A stretch of DNA of 50,789 bases. It comes from an uncultured Lachnospiraceae bacterium. Lineage in GTDB: Bacteria > Bacillota > Clostridia > Lachnospirales > Lachnospiraceae. This document shows positions 7,966 through 16,918 of the stretch, in pieces (position 1 is the stretch's first letter; each line of letters opens with the position of its first letter). Below the pieces are notes generated by a model. It did no database searches. It was not told the DNA's origin and saw only the letters and a list, made by a program, of their open reading frames with translations. A program made the position numbers and the translations under genes. The stretch covers positions 1 to 50,789 of the forward strand of contig CAMWPB010000033.1 in assembly GCA_947176065.1 (NCBI GenBank), read 5' to 3'.

Positions 7966-8694
7966 ATGCTTGCATTTTTTTTTCATCATAAAATTTTTAT
8001 GTGTGTTATTCTGACATTGCTCTTTTGCAGTATTTTATGCCAGATCCTGCTCGGTGTGATATACCGCAGGCTGATTCGGGAAACGGAAAATATGTCCGCC
8101 ACCAAAAATAAGTCCCTGCAGCAGCTGAAGCTGAAATTTACAAGCTGCAGACAGCTCCACGAAACGATCCCCAACGTCTCTGTTTTTGTGGACAAGTTTT
8201 TAAACCAGATCAGCCTCGGAAAAATTCCTGTGTCCTTTTTTCGACACCTTTCGGGACAGCTTACGCTGCTTTCGGTGCTGATCGCCGGTATCGGCGCCTG
8301 TATCGGCATTATTCAGGAGGAGAACTTTCTGATGATCGCGCCTTTTTATCTGATCAGCTTTCTCGGTCTATACCTCTATTTTGCGGCCGCCTCACTGATT
8401 GATCTGCCCGGCAAAGTGAACATGCTGCGCACCAATCTGGTAGATTATCTGGAAAATCATCTGGCAAGCCGTCTGGAACAGACGCGTCTTGACATGCGCA
8501 TGGTCGGCATGGAGGATTCCGTCCGGGAGTCAAAAAAACCAGCCATTCCTTTGGACAAGCCGCCTGTTGAAAGAGAAAAAGCGGAGAATCTTTCCGAAGC
8601 TGAACTCCAACCGGAGCACAGAAAAAATTCCCCGGCCTTCACTCCCTCAGAGGCCGAGGAATTGGAGCTGTTATTGCAGGAGTTCTTAGTTTAA
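7966..8694 (+). CDS. Membrane protein of unknown function
   Basis: I do not recognise a family. The 242-residue protein has an N-terminal hydrophobic helix (about residues 8-32), a charged stretch of about 70 residues, two further helices (about 105-122 and 125-150), and a hydrophilic acidic C-terminal tail from about 175, ending SEAEELELLLQEFLV. The layout recalls ExbB/MotA-like or division-associated membrane proteins, but no signature supports that. GGAGG lies 6 nt before the ATG, and TATAAT at 7928-7933 is a candidate -10. It overlaps the convergent next gene by 9 bp. Confidence 0.7.
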   Translation: MLAFFFHHKIFMCVILTLLFCSILCQILLGVIYRRLIRETENMSATKNKSLQQLKLKFTSCRQLHETIPNVSVFVDKFLNQISLGKIPVSFFRHLSGQLTLLSVLIAGIGACIGIIQEENFLMIAPFYLISFLGLYLYFAAASLIDLPGKVNMLRTNLVDYLENHLASRLEQTRLDMRMVGMEDSVRESKKPAIPLDKPPVEREKAENLSEAELQPEHRKNSPAFTPSEAEELELLLQEFLV

Positions 8695-8904
8695 TTCATA
8701 CTGCTTTTTTAAACTCTCCAGTTTTTCAAGAACGCCCGTTTCTATTCCGCCGTTTATGCCATCGTTCATATACGCTGTATAGAGCAGAATCTTTTCCACA
8801 TGCTTAGATTCTATCGATGTAACTTCATACGTCATACAGTCGTCAAACAGGACACAGAGCTCCCATTTTCTGGTATCCGCCTTCTGTAAAGGTATCCAGC
8901 GCAT
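8686..8904 (-). CDS. Small protein of unknown function
   Basis: This 72-residue soluble protein begins MRWIPLQKADTRKWELCVLF and ends EKLESLKKQYELN. It has no motif I recognise. The start was chosen because a GGGGGG ribosome binding site lies 10-15 nt before this ATG. It overlaps the end of the convergent membrane-protein gene by 9 bp. It is upstream of no obvious operon partner on its own strand. Confidence 0.6.
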   Translation of the reverse strand: MRWIPLQKADTRKWELCVLFDDCMTYEVTSIESKHVEKILLYTAYMNDGINGGIETGVLEKLESLKKQYELN

Positions 8905-8997
8905 AATTGAAAAACCCCCCTTCGCTTTTAGTTTACCATTCAAAAAAAATTTTTGTAAGCGAAATTTTTATGAGTTTTTCACTGCGCCGGAAAATTT

Positions 8998-10713
8998 TCA
9001 TTGATCGCGATTTTCTGCAGAATAAATGGTGATGGACGGCCCTACATAATACGAGGCGGGACTCTTTGAAAACAGATCAGTATACCCGATCCTGTATTTC
9101 CACTCTCCGCCGTAAGAAAGGCCCTGCCAGCTTTCCATGACAGCATACGCTCCCGTCTTTTGTTCATACGCCGCCTTTTTATCCGGGTACATATCCCCTC
9201 CCCGAAAAAGCAGATAATCCTTTTTCTGGGAAAAGTACCCGGTGGCGTACTCCACATCCACAAAATATTCGTTTCCATTAAGCTTTTCCGGCAAAAGAGA
9301 AATATCTTCCCCAATCTCCACAATTTCATACTTCTGCGCATCCATCACCGGCATGTAGGAGGTGCAGTAAATTTTCGCGCCCGCCGGAATGTTTTCCTCA
9401 ATATAGGCCGCCGCATGATTGTAAGTCAGATCGTAGCGGTAATTGCCAAGAACCGTGGCCGCGTTGACAAGCACGAAGAGCGCCGCGACTGCCGCCATGA
9501 TTACAGAAGCCCTCTTTTGCTGTAACGTTTTTTTCAGCCGCTCCGCCAAAACCTTTTTCTGCGCCGCCGTTTTATTCTCCGTTTTCCCAGACGGCTTCTT
9601 CCGACCTGCCTCACCGCATTTTGCCAACAGTTTTGTAAGAAGAATCTCCGCCTCCATCAGCCCGTAAGTCATAAACAAAAAAGAAAAGGGCAGTACAAGG
9701 GACATATTCCTGCCGAGAACAATGCTGTACTTCGACAGAAGCACCAGAATAACAAACGGCATCAGGGAAAAAATGATCAGCTCCCCCCACTCTTTCCTCC
9801 GCGCCAGATACACAAGCCCCAAAACCAGCAGCAGACCGCCGAAAATCCCATACGAAGACAACGCGTAGGCCTCCAGATATCCCAGAAACGGCAGATTATG
9901 TTCGATCCCGGGATGCCCCCAGGCATAATGGTTTAGATTATATAAATTATCCCCGATAAAGGTCTTAAAATAGAAGAACAGCGAATAATTACAGAGCACA
10001 AAGGTCAACGCCAGCACAATGCAGTCCAGAAAAAAGAGATAATTATTCCTGTGCCGTTTCCAGTACTTCTTCCCGATATGCAGCGCCAGCCAGAAAACGC
10101 CGAATACAATACCATGATATTTGGCCGCCATCGCAAGACCGATGCATATTGCCAGCAGGGGATACCAGAGATAAACCGCCCGCTCCTCATCCTTCTCACG
10201 CCAGATCAGGCAGCCCAGAAGCAGAATGAAATTGGCTATCGCATACAAAAGCGTATCCGGCCCTGTGTAATACAGATAAGCATAGCCGTACAGGGAAAAC
10301 ACGGACAAAAGCAATCCCAGGTACGCATATTTTCGGTTACCCGTCATAATTTTAACGCTGAAATAGACACATATATTTGAAAGAAGCGCCGTGCCGCAAA
10401 TCACATAACGCAAAACCACCACCGTGTCCACGCCAGCCAGAAATTTACCCAGAATACGCGCCCCTGCCGCCGCGTAATAAAAGGTCAGATGAGGATAGCG
10501 GAAAAAGTCCAGCACATAGATATCTCCCGCATAAAGATGCTGACCCAGCAGTTCATAAATACAGCCCAGAGAAAGCTGTTCGTCCACATTCGGATAAAGC
10601 GGCAGCTCAAACTGCCAGTGTCTGTAAAACAAAAGCATACCCGCCGTCAGTGTGAGAAAAACTGCAGCAGCCATGCCGGCTTTTTTCTGCCATTCCTTTG
10701 TCAATCCAAGCAT
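8998..10713 (-). CDS. GT39-like (PMT/ArnT-type) membrane glycosyltransferase
   Basis: The 571-residue GT-C fold protein carries about 12 hydrophobic segments in residues 12-420 and an extracytoplasmic C-terminal domain. The first loop has the acidic pair expected of dolichyl/polyprenyl-phosphate-sugar transferases (LYPNVDEQL, Asp44 and Glu45). Such enzymes move a sugar from a polyprenyl-phosphate donor to a surface acceptor. GGAGG is 6 nt before the ATG. It is the last gene of the seven-gene operon and is likely the export-side transferase, perhaps using a polyprenyl-phosphate sugar made by the GT2 two genes upstream. A Lys/Ala-rich insert lies near residues 360-390. Confidence 0.8.
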   Translation of the reverse strand: MLGLTKEWQKKAGMAAAVFLTLTAGMLLFYRHWQFELPLYPNVDEQLSLGCIYELLGQHLYAGDIYVLDFFRYPHLTFYYAAAGARILGKFLAGVDTVVVLRYVICGTALLSNICVYFSVKIMTGNRKYAYLGLLLSVFSLYGYAYLYYTGPDTLLYAIANFILLLGCLIWREKDEERAVYLWYPLLAICIGLAMAAKYHGIVFGVFWLALHIGKKYWKRHRNNYLFFLDCIVLALTFVLCNYSLFFYFKTFIGDNLYNLNHYAWGHPGIEHNLPFLGYLEAYALSSYGIFGGLLLVLGLVYLARRKEWGELIIFSLMPFVILVLLSKYSIVLGRNMSLVLPFSFLFMTYGLMEAEILLTKLLAKCGEAGRKKPSGKTENKTAAQKKVLAERLKKTLQQKRASVIMAAVAALFVLVNAATVLGNYRYDLTYNHAAAYIEENIPAGAKIYCTSYMPVMDAQKYEIVEIGEDISLLPEKLNGNEYFVDVEYATGYFSQKKDYLLFRGGDMYPDKKAAYEQKTGAYAVMESWQGLSYGGEWKYRIGYTDLFSKSPASYYVGPSITIYSAENRDQ

Positions 10714-10748
10714 CTATACCTCCACGCCAAAGCCTGTAACGGTTCGGC

Positions 10749-11345
10749 CTACATCCAATCCTTTATGTGATAACTCTTTGTACACACCGCATCGAAAACG
10801 ATACCCTGCTCTTCTATATACTTCTTATATTCCGAAATCTTCTCTTCCTGCCCTTCCAGTTCAGGGGATACGAAACAGAGCTTATAGCCAAGCGCTTTTA
10901 ATTCCAGAAAACTCTCCCTGTCGATGGGCACTTTTGTAAAGCAGTCCACCCAGACCCACTCCGCCCGCCCCGCCATATTGCGGATGGTGTCTAAGCCTTC
11001 CCATTCACTGAAGCGCAGCGCCACCTGTCTCACACCCATGTCCGTGAGCAGTTTAATCATCGGAAAAGAGGAATCCAGAAAAAAATAATCTTTGATCCGG
11101 TATTTTTCCATATACTCCAATGCTTTATGCTCAATGCGCTCACTCTTGATATTTAAGATCATGGTACCGTGATGATATACTTTACAGTACTCCTCAAAAT
11201 CTTCCCCCGGCTCAAAAGGATTGTGGGAAATATAAATCCGTCCGTCCAGATCATCCCTAAGATCCAGCTCCACCCCATACTCCTCAGGAAGCGCCAAAAG
11301 CTCCTCCTTCGTGTTAATTCTGTGCGCTATGTACTCTGTGGCCAT
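10749..11345 (-). CDS. Minimal GDPD-like phosphodiesterase-fold protein
   Basis: The 198-residue protein keeps the usual glycerophosphodiester phosphodiesterase pattern in compressed form: IAHR near the N-terminus (first His), ELDLR (Glu and Asp for the metal), and ISHNPF (second His). It then shows beta-strand repeats such as MILNIKSE, DYFFLDSSFPMI, WVWVDCF and KLCFVSPEL that fit a TIM barrel. It is shorter than usual GDPDs. It may hydrolyse or transfer a glycerol- or other phosphodiester in the polymer made by this operon; this is inference. The start was set by GGAGAAGAAAGAATG; an in-frame TTG 33 nt upstream is less likely. Confidence 0.6.
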   Translation of the reverse strand: MATEYIAHRINTKEELLALPEEYGVELDLRDDLDGRIYISHNPFEPGEDFEEYCKVYHHGTMILNIKSERIEHKALEYMEKYRIKDYFFLDSSFPMIKLLTDMGVRQVALRFSEWEGLDTIRNMAGRAEWVWVDCFTKVPIDRESFLELKALGYKLCFVSPELEGQEEKISEYKKYIEEQGIVFDAVCTKSYHIKDWM

Positions 11346-11401
11346 TCTTTCTTCTCCGCCTTTCCTTCTCTGTCCCAAATATACCCGAATAAACTACACA
11401 A

Positions 11402-12106
11402 TTAATTCGACAAGCTCCCGCTCTTTTTAAGCTTCACACTGAAATCAATCGTCCGCTTAATAAACTTCCACTTGGACGCAAGCCCCGTATTCCATTTCGA
11501 CGTACCGTGCACTCTCTCGGGAAAAACCACAGGAAAGCGCACTACCTTCAGTCCCTTTTTTCTTGCCATATACAATGCGTACAGATCCAGTGAAAAATCA
11601 TAGGGCGGCTCCTGCCACGCATCATAAAAAATCTTCGGGAAAATATTGGGCTGGGCGTTGATATCATAGAGCTTTTCATGCAGATAACAGGTTTCAAACA
11701 GACTCATGCCCACAGTGAAAAACACATCGAAAAGCGGCCTGCCCTTTCGGTTTCCTTTCACAAAGACAAGCCCTCTCTCCTTTTCAACCAACTCCAAAGC
11801 CCGCACGATATCTCCGGGGTCTGTCTGCAGATCGGCATGGGTCCAGCCGATATACTCACCCCGGCACTCCTTTAATCCCTGCAGGATTCCGTAACCATAG
11901 CCCTGATTTACGGAAACGGCCACTGTTCTCGCAAATGCATAGCGGGGCAGCAATTCCTTAAGCGCCTCCGCACTGCCATCCGTGGAACCGTTATCCACCA
12001 GAATGACCTCCATATCCTGCCCTTTGATCACTTCGTCAAACCGTTCTAAAAGCAACGGTATATTATCTTTTTCATTGTAACACGGCACTACGATTGAAAG
12101 TTTCAT
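11402..12106 (-). CDS. Family 2 glycosyltransferase (polyprenyl-phosphate sugar synthase type)
   Basis: The 234-residue GT-A protein has SIVVPCYNEKDNIP at the N-terminus, ILVDNGSTDGSAE (nucleotide binding), NQGYGYGILQGLKECRGEYIGWTHADLQTDPGD (acidic metal motif near residue 92) and a C-terminal RVHGTSKWNTG. It resembles DPM1-like enzymes that load a sugar onto polyprenyl phosphate, though no C-terminal membrane helices are present. It overlaps the upstream HAD gene by 4 bp (ATGA), so the two are translationally coupled. Confidence 0.85.
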   Translation of the reverse strand: MKLSIVVPCYNEKDNIPLLLERFDEVIKGQDMEVILVDNGSTDGSAEALKELLPRYAFARTVAVSVNQGYGYGILQGLKECRGEYIGWTHADLQTDPGDIVRALELVEKERGLVFVKGNRKGRPLFDVFFTVGMSLFETCYLHEKLYDINAQPNIFPKIFYDAWQEPPYDFSLDLYALYMARKKGLKVVRFPVVFPERVHGTSKWNTGLASKWKFIKRTIDFSVKLKKSGSLSN

Positions 12107-12819
12107 AAACCGCCCTCGACTTCTCCCGCTAACAGCTCATACAGCTCCTGATAATTGGAAACGGCATCAATGCCGTCCTCTGCTTTCTCCTCCTGCGAAG
12201 TCTCATCCACCGGGTGGAACCAGACTGCCCGCATGCCTGCTGCCATCGCGCCTTTCACATCTCTCTCCAGATTATCCCCCACAAAACAGACTTCTCCGGC
12301 TGTAAGCCGAAGTTTCTCCAGACACAGCTTAAAGATCCCCGGAGCCGGTTTCTCCACGCCGGCTTCCTCACTCGTCACCAGACAATCCACATCATCCATC
12401 ATTCCCAGCCGCCGCAGTTTCCTGTGCTGGATATGCGCCAAAAGATCCGTGCAAACCCCCACGCGTATATATTTTTCATGCAGCGCCTCCAAAAGCTCTC
12501 TGGCTCCGGGATACAGATTCATATTATCTAAAAAGAAACCCCAATACGTCTCATACATTTCAAGCGCCAGATATAACGGCCTGATATCCAGATACTCCAG
12601 CGTCTTTTGAAAATACAGCATTCTGCTGTGGGAAGTCGCCGTTTCGCCAAGCTTTTCCTTGGTGGCCAGTCTGGCCCGCATAAAGGCATCCCCATACTGT
12701 TCCTCACTCACACCGAGCCGTTCGCGTACAAGCTCTCCCACGCAGTCAAAGGCGGCCCGCTCCAATGCCTTGTAATCGTACAAGGTATCGTCCAGATCAA
12801 AAATAATTGCTTTTATCAT
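12103..12819 (-). CDS. HAD family hydrolase
   Basis: The 238-residue protein has all four HAD motifs: FDLDDTLYD (Asp8 and Asp10), VCTDL, the lysine region VEKPAPGIF, and FVGDNLERD. The helical cap between motifs I and II is of the C1 type found in phosphoglycolate/pyrimidine nucleotidase-like phosphatases. In this operon it may remove phosphate from a sugar or polyol intermediate before or after nucleotidyl activation; this is inference. AGGG lies 7 nt before the ATG. Confidence 0.88.
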   Translation of the reverse strand: MIKAIIFDLDDTLYDYKALERAAFDCVGELVRERLGVSEEQYGDAFMRARLATKEKLGETATSHSRMLYFQKTLEYLDIRPLYLALEMYETYWGFFLDNMNLYPGARELLEALHEKYIRVGVCTDLLAHIQHRKLRRLGMMDDVDCLVTSEEAGVEKPAPGIFKLCLEKLRLTAGEVCFVGDNLERDVKGAMAAGMRAVWFHPVDETSQEEKAEDGIDAVSNYQELYELLAGEVEGGL

Positions 12820-12881
12820 CTGTTTGCCCTCTCGTAACTATTCCGTACCTTCATAGCTACCCCTTCTACAGTTTCTATATT

Positions 12882-14996
12882 TTAATCCTTCTTCATAATC
12901 TCACCGATCACAAGAAGAAGCATTAACTGTACCAATCCGCCCGCACCCTCTTCCCAGACGATGCGGCCGCCTGTCAGATCCTCGATCTGCAAAATCACCG
13001 CCGGCGCCGTCTTTGCCCAGACGCCTCTGCCCACATTCAGGTCTTCCCCGCGGAAAGTAACCTTCTGGTGCAGAAGGTCATCATAGGACAGCTCGCCCGG
13101 AACGCCCCGGTCGCGCAAAAGCGAAAGCAGCGGCTCCACGTTAATCCCCGCGTCCAGCACAAATTCCACACCCAGCGTAATATCACGTAATTGTCCGGCC
13201 TTTTCCGGCTTTTTTAAAAGCGTTTCGTCAAAATACCGTATCACCAGATCGGCATACTGTTTCTGGGGATAAATGTATTTCCCGGCGTCCGCCCTTCTGG
13301 CCTTCATCTGTTCCAGAACTGTCGCCCTGTCATGTCCCCGCTCACCCTGATCCCTGCGAAGTTTCCAATGGCATCGGAGCGCCTCGTCCGTGTCCAGATA
13401 TACCTTCATGTCAAGCACCTGTCTCATCTGCGGCAGATACAGGGAATGCAGGCCGCATAAAACAACATAGGGTCTTGGCGACAACCTTTTCTTTCGCGTA
13501 AACGTGCCCGTTTCATGGTCATAATCTGCACGTTTTATCGAATTATTTCCGCGAAGCACCTTTAAGTCCTCCGCCTGCCTGTAAAGATAATTTGCCCGGG
13601 GATTCAGATGCGTCATTTCCTCCCAGTTCCGATCGCCCCGCTCCCATTTATGGTCGCCGTCTCCTTCCAGCGCAAGCACCCGTTCCTCTGACAAAAGCGC
13701 CTCCAGACTTTTCAAAAGTCTGGTTTTTCCCGCGCCGCTGTCCCCGGCAATACCGATAGTAAAGGGACGGTTTCTTCTGCGGTAATAGGAGTTGCTTCCC
13801 ACACCGTACAGATACATGCAGACCACCAAAATCAGGAAAACGCCCACCATCAGCGAAAAGACAACGTCTCTGACGCCCTCGTCAGACAGTTTCAAAAAGG
13901 CCAGACTCCGTCCCAGAAAATACAAATCTACAAACTGCGTTGTATGGAAAAAGACATAGTACAGAAGATATAACGCATTAAACCCGCCGTAAACCAGCAC
14001 CATCTTCCCGCGGTTCTCGCTCTGTCTGGCCAGATACAGCATGAAAAACGGCACAATCCAGATAAACCATGCCGGCATCGCCGGAACAAAAGCAAGAAAT
14101 GCCGAAAACAGCAGCCCCGTCATGCTGATTAAAAGATCCCGGTTCATCTGGCTGACCTGAAAAGCCTGAAAATAAAGAAAAAGCAGAACCAGCACAGTCA
14201 GAAGCAGATGCGCGTTTCCATAATCAAGATACACGGTATTAATCGCCTGCTGCTCTCTGTTCAGCAATACCATATTGGCAAAACCACTCCCCCAGAAGGG
14301 AAGCACAGCCGCTACCGTCAGAACAATCGGAAGTCCCGTCATACATACGGCCTTTTTCCAGCCTTTTCTCTTATAAATATAAAGGAAAAAGAGAGGCAGC
14401 GCCGCTGCAATGTGAAACTTCGACGCAAGAGCAAGCGTAAGAAAAAGGATAAACCGCCACTCAAAAACACGCTCCCTTTTCACCGCCACGCTCATTTCAC
14501 TCAGATAATAAACCGCCCCCACCAGAAATACGGTGGGAATCAGATCAAGCTGTCCATGCATGTAGGACGCATACAAAATAATCGGAGATAAAAAATACAA
14601 AGCCAAAATATATTTTCTCTTGTCTCTGGAAATACGGAACAGATAATATAAGCCGAGAAGATCCGCAAGGAGAATGGGCAGTTTAAAGACCAGATTTCTC
14701 AAAAACAGGGGCATACCGCCAAAAAAGGTGACAAAAACACCGCCAATGCACTCCGCGAAAAGCATGACCGGCGGATAGGGAAAGGAAGGGAGCAGCCCAT
14801 TGTCATAATAAACCTGATAGGGATTTTCCCCGTTTAAAAAGAGATTGACAAAAGGAATGAACATCTGATCCTGATAATCGGAGGAAAAAAGCCCCATCAA
14901 AAGTAACTTAAATAAGACTCCCACAAGAATGGCAGCTTTCAGGTACTTCCGATAGTTTTTCTCCATGTCGAGCGTATGTAACATCTTACAGCCCAT
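12882..14996 (-). CDS. Fusion: GT-C membrane glycosyltransferase plus uridine-kinase-like P-loop domain
   Basis: The 704-residue protein has two parts. Residues about 18-400 hold roughly 12 membrane segments with GT-C features (SSDYQDQMFIPFVN, GENPYQVYYDNG, YMHGQLDLIPTVF), like GT87/mannosyltransferases. Residues about 408-610 form a P-loop kinase domain of the uridine kinase/phosphoribulokinase type: IGIAGDSGAGKTRLLKSLE, then LEGDGDHKWERGDRNWEEMTHLNP, YDHETGTF, VVLCGLHSLYLP and KVYLDTDE. The last 90 residues are a further domain I do not recognise. The fusion is unusual and suggests that a nucleoside- or sugar-phosphorylating step is tied to glycosyl transfer. The start could also be the Met at residue 5; AAGGA sits very close to the first ATG. 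Confidence 0.75.
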   Translation of the reverse strand: MGCKMLHTLDMEKNYRKYLKAAILVGVLFKLLLMGLFSSDYQDQMFIPFVNLFLNGENPYQVYYDNGLLPSFPYPPVMLFAECIGGVFVTFFGGMPLFLRNLVFKLPILLADLLGLYYLFRISRDKRKYILALYFLSPIILYASYMHGQLDLIPTVFLVGAVYYLSEMSVAVKRERVFEWRFILFLTLALASKFHIAAALPLFFLYIYKRKGWKKAVCMTGLPIVLTVAAVLPFWGSGFANMVLLNREQQAINTVYLDYGNAHLLLTVLVLLFLYFQAFQVSQMNRDLLISMTGLLFSAFLAFVPAMPAWFIWIVPFFMLYLARQSENRGKMVLVYGGFNALYLLYYVFFHTTQFVDLYFLGRSLAFLKLSDEGVRDVVFSLMVGVFLILVVCMYLYGVGSNSYYRRRNRPFTIGIAGDSGAGKTRLLKSLEALLSEERVLALEGDGDHKWERGDRNWEEMTHLNPRANYLYRQAEDLKVLRGNNSIKRADYDHETGTFTRKKRLSPRPYVVLCGLHSLYLPQMRQVLDMKVYLDTDEALRCHWKLRRDQGERGHDRATVLEQMKARRADAGKYIYPQKQYADLVIRYFDETLLKKPEKAGQLRDITLGVEFVLDAGINVEPLLSLLRDRGVPGELSYDDLLHQKVTFRGEDLNVGRGVWAKTAPAVILQIEDLTGGRIVWEEGAGGLVQLMLLLVIGEIMKKD

Positions 14997-15046
14997 ATCC
15001 TTCTGTATCGGTAACCGTTCTGAATCGTTACCTATATTGTATCAGA

Positions 15047-16783
15047 TTACTGCTTTGCGGCGGGAATCAGCCCCTCCCGCGCAAGAAACGCCCTGAAATA
15101 GGCATAGGTATTCTGATATCCCTCGTAGTCCGCAGGCGTCCCCCAGCCCACATAACGGTCGATATCAAAAATCTTTGCACGATACCCTAAGTCTAACACA
15201 TGTTTTACTGTCTGGTCTACATAGAATTCCCCATTAATCCTGTCATCCTCCCGAATCATTTTCTCCGTGGCCTCCAAAAAAACGCTCGCCTTCTTAAACC
15301 AGAAGGTTGCCACCACCGCCGGATCTTCCATGGGCGTATCGGAAATCGCCTTTTTAATGGATGTGCCCGTGATATTTCCCTCTTCATCGGTAAACATCCA
15401 GCCATAGGCATTGGGGTTTTGCAGCACTGCCTCGTTGTGACGGTAAGTAAAGACAATACAGTCGCACGCCTGTTTCGTCTCCTCAAACGCTGCCCCGTCA
15501 ATACCCATCCCGTTATCACAGCCCGCGATCAGAAGCTCCTTCTCCGGGTCCAAATACTCTTTTGCCAGCATACACGTGCAGGCCTGTCCCTCCGTGAGAC
15601 GGTCAATCGTGATGAACTGCGCCTTTTCATAATACGCTCTGATGGCGTCCTCCACACCGTCTTCCCGGTGGAAAGTACGGTCCACATAGATCACGTTGCT
15701 TCCATCCTCAGATACCCCCGGCAGATCCCCTGTGGCACAGACGACCATCGGCTTCTGGGTTCCGTCATATCGGTCAAACGTGGGAATCGCCGGTTTATGC
15801 ACACGGTAGCCCACGTCGGCAAAGCGCTGCCCCGCGCCCGCCATGGGAATCAAAATCTTTCCCACTGCCGCGCCCGGCACTTCTGTCAGTTTCTCCCGCT
15901 GCCCCGAACCGCCTTTTTCTTTCCCGTTATTATGCATAATCAAGTCCGTCCAGTATACGAACTCCCGCAAATCTTCCGGCGTGCCCCACTGGCAGAAATA
16001 ATCCACATTCGCAGGCACCCACACCTTAAGCCCGTCCCGCACCATAAAATTGTAGGGAAGGCTCGCATAATATTCCCCGTTAATGGCGCACTCTTCATGC
16101 TCCGAAAGAATCTGACAATATTTTTCCATGATACTGCCATTCTTAAAATAGTAAACACCCGGAGAATGCTTCGCTTTTGCCTTGTCTTTTTCAAAGGAAT
16201 ACTTTTCCCGGATTTCTATTAAATTGTCCTCCTCATCCGTCAGACAGGAGGCATAAAAGTTTTTCCGGGGTAAAAGATTCGGGTGAAATCCCGTGTAACA
16301 AGGTACGGCACCGTCACAGTCCCGCGCTGCCGCCTCTTTCGCAAATACATGAAAATCCCAAGTCATATAGAAATCGCAGTAATTAATGATACAGCCGTCT
16401 TCTCTGTGAAATTCTTTTGCCGCCGGATTTTCTTCGATCCGCACACCGTCACGGCTATCACATGATCTGTCTCCTTTCTGCGCCGCACACAATGCTCTGT
16501 ACGCCCGCAGCACATCATACACAGGCCCCTTTTTTACCCAGTCTTCTATTGTCACAATCACCGCTTCCGGGGCAAGCGCAAGCAGTTTTTCTTTCATGGA
16601 AGGATCTTTCTGTAAATGTTCCCCACGGCACACAAAAATAAAATGCACGTCTTCCGGGTACATTCCCCTGACGATCCACTCAATGACCGGCTTTCCCATC
16701 ACTGGAATAAACGGCTTCAACTCCCGATAGCCCGCCGCCACGAAACGGGATCCGTAACCCGTCATGGGTATGATAATGTTCAT
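15047..16783 (-). CDS. Tandem sugar-nucleotidyltransferase-like protein
   Basis: The 578-residue protein contains two NTP_transferase-like domains. Domain 1 (about 1-270) starts MNIIIPMTGYGSRFVAAGYRELKPFIPVMGKPVIEW. Domain 2 (about 306-578) starts KILIPMAGAGQRFADVGYRVHKPAIP and has LLIAGCDNGMG and YVGWGTPADYEGYQNT. Both carry the GxGxRF...KP nucleotide-binding signature, and both have a late WGTP motif (QWGTPEDLREF in domain 1). Such enzymes attach NMP to a sugar or polyol phosphate. Two different active sites in one chain, or one catalytic and one regulatory, are possible. AGGGGG lies 11 nt before the chosen ATG. Confidence 0.8.
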   Translation of the reverse strand: MNIIIPMTGYGSRFVAAGYRELKPFIPVMGKPVIEWIVRGMYPEDVHFIFVCRGEHLQKDPSMKEKLLALAPEAVIVTIEDWVKKGPVYDVLRAYRALCAAQKGDRSCDSRDGVRIEENPAAKEFHREDGCIINYCDFYMTWDFHVFAKEAAARDCDGAVPCYTGFHPNLLPRKNFYASCLTDEEDNLIEIREKYSFEKDKAKAKHSPGVYYFKNGSIMEKYCQILSEHEECAINGEYYASLPYNFMVRDGLKVWVPANVDYFCQWGTPEDLREFVYWTDLIMHNNGKEKGGSGQREKLTEVPGAAVGKILIPMAGAGQRFADVGYRVHKPAIPTFDRYDGTQKPMVVCATGDLPGVSEDGSNVIYVDRTFHREDGVEDAIRAYYEKAQFITIDRLTEGQACTCMLAKEYLDPEKELLIAGCDNGMGIDGAAFEETKQACDCIVFTYRHNEAVLQNPNAYGWMFTDEEGNITGTSIKKAISDTPMEDPAVVATFWFKKASVFLEATEKMIREDDRINGEFYVDQTVKHVLDLGYRAKIFDIDRYVGWGTPADYEGYQNTYAYFRAFLAREGLIPAAKQ

Positions 16784-16918
16784 AGCTCTTAATCCCCCTG
16801 CCTGTAAATCCATCATTCTCTGGTTATCTGTACCTATATCTGTGTTCGCATTTATTTACCGGTTTGGACACCTATGCAGCCTCGCCCGCCGCCGTCACCT
16901 TTACACAATTATATACGC

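Noticed and set aside
15200..16222. 340-codon plus-strand open frame
   Set aside because: It is antisense to the tandem nucleotidyltransferase, shows no domain signature and has an arginine/histidine-rich composition typical of a shadow frame in a GC-richer gene.
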